Below are positions 25,558-32,237 of a DNA stretch of 64,000 nucleotides, one piece after another (the first letter of the stretch is position 1; each line of letters begins with the position of its first letter). The stretch spans positions 62,001 through 126,000 of the forward strand of contig CAZKQJ010000003.1 in NCBI GenBank assembly GCA_964554875.1. Direction: 5' to 3'. A program made the position numbers and the translations under genes. The DNA comes from Marispirochaeta sp964554875 (GTDB lineage Bacteria > Spirochaetota > Spirochaetia > JC444 > Marispirochaetaceae). Under the pieces are notes generated by a model, which saw nothing but the letters and a program-made list of their open reading frames with translations, did no database searches and was not told the DNA's origin.

Positions 25558-26968
25558 ATCCGGACGGCCGTCGTCTTTCCCTGTCCTGCTTCCCACCGCA
25601 GGAATGGAATTGTGCCGCTGGTATATAACTGCAGGTCTTCTTTTTATTATTCCCGACCGCGGCAGTGTCCCTCTTCTTCAATCTGCCTTCGCTCTGACAG
25701 GGGCCATGTTCCTTGCAATGCTGCTGAGGAGATTGAAGCACCGCCGCATTGCCGAGCTCCTTGCCCACACTGCCGGGATTTCAGTATCACTCTACCTGAT
25801 ACTGAAAGGCTACGCCGGACTGCCCTTCTCTGATTCGGATGGCCTTGTCGGGTTCCTCGATGCCTATACGCGGATTTCCTCGCCGGGGGAATGGTTTTCC
25901 TTCTCCCTGATACTTGCCTGGACCCTTTTGCTCTGGCTTCGGGGAAGGCATTTGGGGATTCGGGATGCGGACTACCCACGGACAGTCGCCCGTTTCGACG
26001 CGGGAATACTGCTGATTTTCGCCGTATATTTTCTTCGTATGGGACTACGCCTGGTTGACCCGGATGCCCTCTCATCGGTGAGCGCATATCTGCTTTTCGG
26101 GATAATCTCGATCTATGCAGCCCGTAATCGGGACAGGGACCGGACTTTCATTCACAGCTCTTCCGCCACAGGTCTCGTTCTGCTTTTCGCGGCGGGATTC
26201 GTTATTGTTGGGACTGCCGGTGTTGTGCTCTATCCTGTTCTGGAAAATACGGCCGGGGAGGTCTATTCTGTAATAAAGAAGGGAACACAGCCTTTTCAAC
26301 CACTGCTTATTGCTTTCCTTCGCTTTCTTTTCGGCAGACGCTCCGCCGTCTCAGCGGGAGCATCAAACGCCGGTCCCGCTTCAGGAGATATCAGCTCATC
26401 CCCTCCTCAGGAACCGGGCTTCTGGTTGCTGCTCCTCGAAAAGATACTGGTTTACAGCATGGCCGCTATTCTCGGTGTTCTGGCCATCCTCATTGCCGGA
26501 TACCTTCTCTGGCGCCTGGCAAGCCACCTTTCTTCTCTGGGAGAAAACCAGGGAGAAGGTCTCAGCTTCCGGGACTTTCTTCGCATTCTCCTGGGAAAAA
26601 TCAGGGCCGCAGCAGGAAAGCTTCTTCTGGCAGTCAGAAAAGTCCCCAGTATCCTGCCGGGCCGCCGAAGGCGAAAAATGGGAGCCGGCTCCGCAGCCTT
26701 CCGGAGACTTCTCTCCTGGGGCCGTGTTTCCGGAATAAAAATTAGGAGCGACGAAACCGCAGGGGAGTACGGCCGGCGTCTTGCAGGAATATTCCCCTCT
26801 GCTGCGGATGCCGTCGCCGCGATAGTCAAACATGCCGAGAACGAGGCCTACGGAGAAAGGCCCCTGTCTGCACAGGAGCATCAGGAACTACGCCGCGCTC
26901 TCAGCCGAACCGGCAGATTCCGGCTGCTACCCGTGCGCCTGCTGCACAGACTGGGGTGGAGGGATTAA
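25547..26968 (+). CDS. Membrane protein with C-terminal DUF4129-like domain
   Basis: This 473-residue protein has about seven to eight predicted membrane helices in the N-terminal half, a Ser/Pro-rich loop (about 265-290), one more helix (about 300-325) and a basic cytoplasmic tail ending in the DUF4129 pattern ETAGEYGRRLAGIFPSAADA...YGERPLSAQE. In the second cluster of this window the same tail is fused to a transglutaminase; here no transglutaminase core is seen. It overlaps the DUF58 gene and is the last gene of the moxR unit. Confidence 0.75.
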   Translation: MSGRSGRPSSFPVLLPTAGMELCRWYITAGLLFIIPDRGSVPLLQSAFALTGAMFLAMLLRRLKHRRIAELLAHTAGISVSLYLILKGYAGLPFSDSDGLVGFLDAYTRISSPGEWFSFSLILAWTLLLWLRGRHLGIRDADYPRTVARFDAGILLIFAVYFLRMGLRLVDPDALSSVSAYLLFGIISIYAARNRDRDRTFIHSSSATGLVLLFAAGFVIVGTAGVVLYPVLENTAGEVYSVIKKGTQPFQPLLIAFLRFLFGRRSAVSAGASNAGPASGDISSSPPQEPGFWLLLLEKILVYSMAAILGVLAILIAGYLLWRLASHLSSLGENQGEGLSFRDFLRILLGKIRAAAGKLLLAVRKVPSILPGRRRRKMGAGSAAFRRLLSWGRVSGIKIRSDETAGEYGRRLAGIFPSAADAVAAIVKHAENEAYGERPLSAQEHQELRRALSRTGRFRLLPVRLLHRLGWRD

Positions 26969-26975
26969 GTTTTCC

Positions 26976-27004
26976 TTGACAGCTCGCTAAATTGGGCTTA
27001 ATAT
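26976..27004 (+). promoter_or_regulatory. Promoter of the Fur-family gene
   Basis: TTGACA (26976-26981), a 17-base spacer and TAATAT (26999-27004) lie just after the DUF4129 gene. A Per/Fur-like box begins at the -10, consistent with autorepression. Confidence 0.55.
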
Positions 27005-27024
27005 AATAATCGTTACTATTTTTA
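27004..27024 (+). promoter_or_regulatory. Per/Fur-like operator at the fur promoter
   Basis: TAATAATCGTTACTATTTTTA matches 16 of 21 bases of the box before the ferritin gene (27456-27476), including the central ATCGTT. It overlaps the promoter and the expected transcription start. Confidence 0.6.
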
Positions 27025-27038
27025 TTAAGGAGAGGAAT

Positions 27039-27437
27039 ATAGCCCAAAGCCGTAAATACAATCGCAGCAGACAGCGTGACCGAATACTGGAGCTGCTGCG
27101 GGAAACCGGTGAGCATCCCACTGCCGACTGGCTCTACACCAGATTGAAGGATGAGTTTCCGAACCTCAGTGTAGGTACGATCTATCGCAACCTGAATATA
27201 CTTCTGGATCAGGGGCTTATAAAAAAGATCGATTTTGGAAGCACTTTTGACCGCTTTGAAGCAAACGTCGCGCCCCATTACCACTTTGTCTGTGATGGTT
27301 GCGGGTCCATCATCGATCTGGACCTTCCCATCGATCCCGGCCTGGATTCCAGAGTCAATGAACAGACCCCCTACACCGCTCTGCGGCATAAAATCGAATT
27401 TTATGGTCTTTGCAACCGCTGCGCAAAAGAGGAATAG
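27039..27437 (+). CDS. Fur/PerR-family metal-dependent repressor, apparent ATA start
   Basis: The 132-residue protein has the family layout: winged helix (about 1-80; AQSRKYNRSRQRDRILELLRE, then LSVGTIYRNLNILLDQGLIKKI), a metal-sensing region HYHFVCDGCG (His and CxxC) and a second CxxC (LCNRC) for structural zinc. It would repress iron or peroxide genes. AAGGAG (27027-27032) is placed 6 bases before ATA at 27039, and no ATG, GTG or TTG occurs in frame until TTG at 27144, which would remove the first DNA-binding helices. I therefore infer an AUA start; a mutation of ATG is the other explanation. The operator repeats upstream of the next gene link the two. Confidence 0.82.
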   Translation: MAQSRKYNRSRQRDRILELLRETGEHPTADWLYTRLKDEFPNLSVGTIYRNLNILLDQGLIKKIDFGSTFDRFEANVAPHYHFVCDGCGSIIDLDLPIDPGLDSRVNEQTPYTALRHKIEFYGLCNRCAKEE

Positions 27438-27455
27438 GTTTTTTTCGTTCAATAG

Positions 27456-27476
27456 TAAGAATCGTTCTGATTCTTA
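27456..27476 (+). promoter_or_regulatory. Per/Fur-like operator before the DpsL-type ferritin gene
   Basis: TAAGAATC and GATTCTTA form a perfect 8-bp dyad around GTTCT (27456-27476). It is 46 bases before the ferritin ribosome site and closely resembles the box at 27004-27024, so the adjacent Fur-family repressor probably binds both. Confidence 0.68.
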
Positions 27477-27522
27477 TAAATCAGTGCGCAGGCATTGATA
27501 ATTTTTTTTCAGGAGGCCGAAT

Positions 27523-28074
27523 ATGGCACGGGTCGCACAAGAGATGGTAAAGAAAGCGGGAGTAGATCTGGATCTGCTCGTCAAACTGCTGGTAAAAAAC
27601 GCTTCTGCCGAGCTGACAACATTCTACTACTACACGATTCTCAGGGTGAATCTTATCGGGCTGGAGGGGGAGGGAATCAAGGAAATCGCAGAAACCGCCC
27701 GCATCGAGGATCGCAACCACTTTGAAGCTCTGGTACCGCGGATTTACGAGCTGGGAGGAGAGCTTCCGGGGGACATGAAGAAGTTTCACGATATCTCCGC
27801 CTGCCCGCCGGCAAGCCTGCCCGGGGCTGCAAACAATGCCACAGAAATTCTCAAGGTTCTGGTAGAGGCAGAGCGCTGCGCGGTCAGGGGCTATACGGAA
27901 ATCTGCCACATGACCGCCGGCAAGGACCATCGTACCTATGATCTTGCCCTGGCGATATTGAACGAGGAGATCGAGCACGAATCCTGGTTTTCGGAATTTC
28001 TCGGTGAAGGGCCATCCGGTCACTTTCTACGAAGGGGCGACACCTCTCCTTTTGTCTCGAAATTTTTAAAGTAA
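27523..28074 (+). CDS. DpsL-type ferritin-like (thioferritin) protein
   Basis: The 183-residue protein is a four-helix ferritin-like protein of the Dps-like (DpsL) group. It shows ASAELTTFYYYTILR (first ferroxidase Glu), IEDRNHFEAL, the loop FHDISACPP, AERCAVRGYTEICHM with the Cys pair typical of thioferritins, and the second metal site LNEEIEHESWF. Members store iron and remove peroxide to protect DNA. GGAGG lies before ATG. The operator upstream and the adjacent Fur/PerR gene support an oxidative or iron-stress role in an anaerobe. A terminator follows. Confidence 0.86.
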   Translation: MARVAQEMVKKAGVDLDLLVKLLVKNASAELTTFYYYTILRVNLIGLEGEGIKEIAETARIEDRNHFEALVPRIYELGGELPGDMKKFHDISACPPASLPGAANNATEILKVLVEAERCAVRGYTEICHMTAGKDHRTYDLALAILNEEIEHESWFSEFLGEGPSGHFLRRGDTSPFVSKFLK

Positions 28075-28083
28075 GCCTTTCAG

Positions 28084-28125
28084 GGCCCGGAACGGCATGC
28101 TCGAGAGCTCCGTTTCGGGCCTTTT
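28084..28125 (+). terminator. Terminator after the DpsL gene
   Basis: A 12-bp stem with one mismatch (GGCCCGGAACGG 28084-28095 with CCGTTTCGGGCC 28110-28121) is followed by TTTT. Confidence 0.85.
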
Positions 28126-28192
28126 CAAGAAGCTTGCAAATCTACCTGTATAGTGTAAAATACCATCGATAATCCTTGATTAATGGAGGTCC

Positions 28193-29452
28193 GTGCTGGA
28201 ACGGGAGGAAAAGCGTCTATATGGACTTATGTACATTCTGCTGGCTGGGTTCTTCCTTGCCGGGTTGCTTGTTCAGAGTCCGGCATCAGTCAGTGCGGGA
28301 CTGGTTAAAATACAGATCCATCCGGCACGCCTTTTAAACGATTTTACCCTTGTGGGCGGCGAAGGAGCGGCCCTGGTGAACGCTGCGATTGTCGCGGCCC
28401 TCGGCCTGGCTCTTACGCGGATCAGCAAGGTCAGGCTTTCCGGTCCGACGGTATCGGCAGTCTTTACCATCTTCGGTTTCGGCCTCTTCGGCAAAACCAT
28501 TTTCAATGTTATTCCCATTGTAATCGGAGTGGTCATCTCTGCACGCATTGCCGGAAAGAGTTTCAGGGAGTACATCCTGATGGCCCTCTTCGGTACGACC
28601 CTGGGACCCTTGATCACTACACTGGGTTTCGAAACCGGTCTTCCTTTTCTTCCGGCCATGGCTGTAGCTGTGGCAGGAGGTATCGCGGCAGGGATTCTGC
28701 TTCCCTCGGTTGCAATGATCATGCTGCGCATGCACCAGGGGTTCAGTCTCTACAACATAGGACTGACAGGGGGGTTCATCGCTCTGTTCGGCGCCGCTAT
28801 ACTAACAGCCTCCGGCGCTGCTCCGGGTTCCTCCCTGGTCTGGAACTCTGCGCCCTCCGGACTGCTCGTATACCTTGTTCCGGTGCTCTCCGCAGTGCTG
28901 ATCATTGCCGGACTTCTTGGGGGAGCAAAAAAAACCGTTAAGGATTTTCTGAATATTCTGAGCCTTCCCGGTCGTCTGCCTTCTGATTTTATGAGTTCCA
29001 CCTCCATACAGGGGAGCCTGATCAATATGGGTGTAATCGGTTTTCTGACCTGGGGCTATGTAATCCTGGTTGGCGGCGATGTAAACGGACCGGTGCTGGG
29101 GGGTATCTTTACCGCCATAGGCTTTGCAGCCTTCGGAAAACACCCGAAAAACAGCTGGCCCGTCGTTGTCGGAGTAATCGCAGCATGCTTGCTGTTCGGC
29201 AAGGATCTTTCGGCTCCAGGACCTCTCCTGGCGGCCCTTTTTTGCCTGACTCTTGCCCCCATTGCCGGGGAGTTCGGCTGGATCGCAGGCATTGTTGCCG
29301 GGTTTCTGCACCTGACCATGGTGGAACGTACCGGAGCATGGCACCTGGGGGTCAATTTATACAATAACGGTTTTGCCGGCGGACTGACCGCGACTCTTAT
29401 GGTAGCAGTAATAGAATGGTATCGCAGCAGCAGAGAAGTCATTCCAAAATGA
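28193..29452 (+). CDS. DUF1576-family membrane protein
   Basis: The 419-residue protein is almost wholly hydrophobic, with about ten to twelve membrane helices. The segment IHPARLLNDFTLVGGEGAALVNA and the later paired GFAAFGKHPKNSWPVVVGV stretch are what I recognise as DUF1576. The function of that family is unknown; a transporter is likely from topology. GTG at 28193 follows TGGAGG. Two internal gene-duplicated halves seem present (GFGLFGKTIFNVIPIVIGV and GFAAFGKHPKNSWPVVVGV share a pattern), pointing to an inverted- or direct-repeat transporter fold. Confidence 0.72.
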   Translation: MLEREEKRLYGLMYILLAGFFLAGLLVQSPASVSAGLVKIQIHPARLLNDFTLVGGEGAALVNAAIVAALGLALTRISKVRLSGPTVSAVFTIFGFGLFGKTIFNVIPIVIGVVISARIAGKSFREYILMALFGTTLGPLITTLGFETGLPFLPAMAVAVAGGIAAGILLPSVAMIMLRMHQGFSLYNIGLTGGFIALFGAAILTASGAAPGSSLVWNSAPSGLLVYLVPVLSAVLIIAGLLGGAKKTVKDFLNILSLPGRLPSDFMSSTSIQGSLINMGVIGFLTWGYVILVGGDVNGPVLGGIFTAIGFAAFGKHPKNSWPVVVGVIAACLLFGKDLSAPGPLLAALFCLTLAPIAGEFGWIAGIVAGFLHLTMVERTGAWHLGVNLYNNGFAGGLTATLMVAVIEWYRSSREVIPK

Positions 29453-29484
29453 CCAATACAAAGCCAACGAGGGAGATATAGCAG

Positions 29485-29874
29485 ATGAAGCGCAAGCGTA
29501 CTGATTTCATACTTCATTTAATAAGCGAGGTGGCCCATTTTGTCCTGGATGCCGATCCATCCCGAATGGTAATTTCCCTCCACCAGGAAGAAGACGGACT
29601 TCATCTCGCTATATTTGATGATCGCCCCCGTAAACCGGAGGAGCTGGAATCCATCCGCAAGTCCCTGGAACATCAGGAACGGCCCGAACTGGCCGGATAT
29701 TACGGTTCCATGGCGGGTTATGATTCTCTGGGATCCGCCCGACTCAATCTTGTCGGCTGGCAGATCAAGGCAGCCACCGTCAGCGACACAGGCAGCGGAA
29801 CACAAATTGATCTGTGGCTCGGCGGCGAACGCTTTGACCCGGAGCAGTTCACCCTGGGAAACAAAAATACGTAA
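29485..29874 (+). CDS. Small protein of unknown function, possibly GHKL-like
   Basis: I do not recognise this 129-residue protein. Its order of motifs recalls a stand-alone GHKL ATPase: an N-terminal helix followed by DPSRMVISLHQEEDGLHLAIFDDRPR (strand, strand, acidic loop), a glycine-rich stretch YYGSMAGYDSLGS and a final GSGTQIDLWL strand. That is only a resemblance. No signal peptide or membrane helix. GAGGGAG precedes ATG. It lies 32 bases after the DUF1576 gene and 30 bases before the Cache-kinase gene, so the three may form a unit. Confidence 0.6.
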   Translation: MKRKRTDFILHLISEVAHFVLDADPSRMVISLHQEEDGLHLAIFDDRPRKPEELESIRKSLEHQERPELAGYYGSMAGYDSLGSARLNLVGWQIKAATVSDTGSGTQIDLWLGGERFDPEQFTLGNKNT

Positions 29875-29899
29875 CAGGAATCCGGTTACGATGTATACT
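29871..29899 (+). promoter_or_regulatory. Weak promoter abutting the Cache kinase start
   Basis: GTAACA (29871-29876), 17 bases and TATACT (29894-29899) stand 5 bases before ATG at 29905. The -35 is only 4 of 6, but no ribosome site is present, so a leaderless start is possible. Confidence 0.35.
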
Positions 29900-29904
29900 G
29901 CTCT

Positions 29905-31629
29905 ATGTTTATAAAGTTCCGGCTCTCATCCTTCAAAATACTCTTCTCCGCCATCGTTGCCCTCTCCCTGGTGCCTGCTCTGGCGATTATTGTATGGACC
30001 GGGGTTGAATATGGATCATCCCTGGAAAAATCGGTAAGGGATGAGGCCTTCCGACAGGTGGAGACCCTGGCCATGGTTCAGCGGGCAATTTCTCAAACCG
30101 TACACCAGACCCTCCTGACCCTGTCGATTCTGCCCTCCTTTACCGACGGAGATTACGAAACCCAGAACAGGGTCATTGCCGATCTGCTCAAGAAGAATCC
30201 CGAGTTTGTAAATATCTCCACTGTTAACACCAGGGGCATCGTACAGGCCTCCGCTTCCCCGAATCTGGAAACGGGAGTAGACCTCTCTCCGCGACGTCAT
30301 ATTAAAGAGGCCCTTGAAGGAAAGGGTTTCGTTGCCGGAGAGTTCATAATAGCCTACGTAGACCGGGAACAGTCTTTTCCTTTTGCGCTGACCTTACGAA
30401 ACCGGGACGGAGCAATCATCGGGGTACTTACCGCGGTGTACCGGCTGAGTGTCTACCGGACAATCCTGGATCGTCTCGAGCTGCCTGAGGAAACCGTGCT
30501 GGGTATTACCGATTTCCAGGGAATCCGGATATTTTTTCATCCCAGGAAAGAGACCAATCCAGTGGGTAGACCGATAAAGCCGTCTGTTTGGGAAGGAATG
30601 CAGACAGAACCAGACTCCGGTACTCTCGTCGATGCCGGGTCCGACAACATCAGGCGTTTCTATGCCTATCGGAAAATCAAACTTTCCCCGGAGAGCGCAC
30701 CCTACCTGTACATTGTCCTTGGAATACCGGAAAAGAAGGCGACCTGGCCATCCCGCAGAATTCTCTACCGTAATCTTGTCCTGATTGCAGCGGCTGCTCT
30801 GATGAGCATCGCGATCTCCTCCGTACTTGGACACATCAGCCTCGGCAGGAAACTGGACAGCCTTAACCGGACGGTAAAACTTCTCCGGGAAGGAGACCTC
30901 TCCGCGCGCACGGGAATCATGGATTCCGAGTCAGAGGTAGGGCAGGTCGCCGAAGCAATCGACAATATGGCCAACAGCCTGGAGGAGCGCAACCTGGAAC
31001 GGGACAAGGCAGAGCGAATTCTGTCGGAGGCCCTAGCTGAACGGGAGACCCTTCTGAAAGAAGTCCACCACCGGGTAAAGAACAACATGCAGCTTATCCT
31101 GAGTCTGCTGCACCTGGAGCAGCAGAACAGCAGCAGCATAGAAGATTTTTCCAGCCAATTGGAAAACAGGATAATGGCAATGTCCACGGTCCATGAGATG
31201 ATGTACCAGTCCGAGACCATCGCGGAGATAGAAATGGAGGACTTCCTTGAGCGGTTGGGCTCCGTTACCAGAAACCTCTACGCCGGACTCGTGATAGATA
31301 TTCAATCCGAACGCCTGGTGCTGAATCTGGAAGAAGCTGTTCCTCTGTCCCTGATCGTGAACGAGCTGCTTACCAACTGCGCCAAATACGGAAAATCCCC
31401 CGACGGAATTTCCCGGGTAACCCTTACAATGAGCTCGGAGGCCGGAACCGCGTCTTTATGCGTCCGGGACCGGGGACCGGGGTTCCCAGAACCCCGGGAA
31501 CAGGACAATCCGACAAATCTGGGTCTGCTTCTTGTCAGGACTTTGTCGGAACAGATCGGCGGAGAAGCCTCATTCCTGTCCCGGGATGGTGCGATAGTGC
31601 AGGTGAGCTTTCCGCTGCAGAGGGTTTAG
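29905..31629 (+). CDS. Membrane sensor histidine kinase (Cache-HAMP-HisKA_2-ATPase)
   Basis: The 574-residue kinase has a membrane helix (about 10-32), a periplasmic Cache-type sensor (about 40-285) with the usual RHIKEALEGKGFVAGE segment, a second helix (about 293-312), a HAMP linker (about 313-365), HisKA_2 with the phospho-His in EVHHRVKNNMQLILSLLHLEQQ (about 391) and an intact GHKL ATPase (NELLTNCAKYG, VRDRGPGFPEP, NLGLLLVRTLSEQIGG). Cache domains sense small ligands outside the cell. No response regulator gene is next to it. It is a complete contrast to the decayed ATPase of the LytS-type protein at 11454-13034. Confidence 0.88.
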   Translation: MFIKFRLSSFKILFSAIVALSLVPALAIIVWTGVEYGSSLEKSVRDEAFRQVETLAMVQRAISQTVHQTLLTLSILPSFTDGDYETQNRVIADLLKKNPEFVNISTVNTRGIVQASASPNLETGVDLSPRRHIKEALEGKGFVAGEFIIAYVDREQSFPFALTLRNRDGAIIGVLTAVYRLSVYRTILDRLELPEETVLGITDFQGIRIFFHPRKETNPVGRPIKPSVWEGMQTEPDSGTLVDAGSDNIRRFYAYRKIKLSPESAPYLYIVLGIPEKKATWPSRRILYRNLVLIAAAALMSIAISSVLGHISLGRKLDSLNRTVKLLREGDLSARTGIMDSESEVGQVAEAIDNMANSLEERNLERDKAERILSEALAERETLLKEVHHRVKNNMQLILSLLHLEQQNSSSIEDFSSQLENRIMAMSTVHEMMYQSETIAEIEMEDFLERLGSVTRNLYAGLVIDIQSERLVLNLEEAVPLSLIVNELLTNCAKYGKSPDGISRVTLTMSSEAGTASLCVRDRGPGFPEPREQDNPTNLGLLLVRTLSEQIGGEASFLSRDGAIVQVSFPLQRV

Positions 31630-31724
31630 CCTGGTCTCTTCGCCTCAAGCGGCCCTTCAGCCTATAGCATCAAGGGCGAATAATTTGTATTCTTCCTGGT
31701 ATCCAGTTTTTCAGGAGTTCCGAG

Positions 31725-32210
31725 ATGTCTCAATGTCCATGCGGAAGCGGAAAAAGCTGTTCCGCCTGCTGTGAGCCCTACATTACCGGTGTCAAGAAGG
31801 CCCCCACCGCCGAGTCGCTGATGCGCTCCCGCTACACAGCCTATACCCTGAACCAAACATCCTATATAGAGTCGACCCATGACCCGGAAACCAGGGATTC
31901 CCTGGATCTCGATGCAACCAGTCGCTGGGCTGAAGAATCCGAGTGGCTGGGTTTGGAGATTCTGCGTGTCGAAGCAGGCGGAAAAAATGACGAGCAGGGT
32001 ATTGTGGAGTTCGAGGCCCGTTACCGGCAGAACGGAGAAAAGGTTCTGCACCATGAGGAAAGCATCTTCATCAAGCGCGGAGACTCCTGGTATTTTCACG
32101 ATGGGCACAAGCCTTCCAGTACCATCGTCAGGGAGGAACCAAAACTGGGCCGCAACGATCCCTGTCCCTGCGGGAGCGGGAAAAAGTATAAAAAGTGCTG
32201 CGGCAGATAG
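31725..32210 (+). CDS. YchJ-family protein with two SEC-C-type motifs
   Basis: The 161-residue protein has CPCGSGKSCSACCEPYITG at the N-terminus and GRNDPCPCGSGKKYKKCCG at the C-terminus, the SEC-C zinc-binding motif in the form C-x-C-x8-CC or C-x8-CC, around an NTF2-like YchJ domain (SLMRSRYTAYTLNQTSYIESTHDPETR). The family is UPF0225/YchJ of unknown function. AGGAG stands before ATG. It is a single gene, convergent with the cyclic-nucleotide-binding gene. Confidence 0.88.
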   Translation: MSQCPCGSGKSCSACCEPYITGVKKAPTAESLMRSRYTAYTLNQTSYIESTHDPETRDSLDLDATSRWAEESEWLGLEILRVEAGGKNDEQGIVEFEARYRQNGEKVLHHEESIFIKRGDSWYFHDGHKPSSTIVREEPKLGRNDPCPCGSGKKYKKCCGR

Positions 32211-32237
32211 CACCTTTATACCGGAATAGATCCTCTC

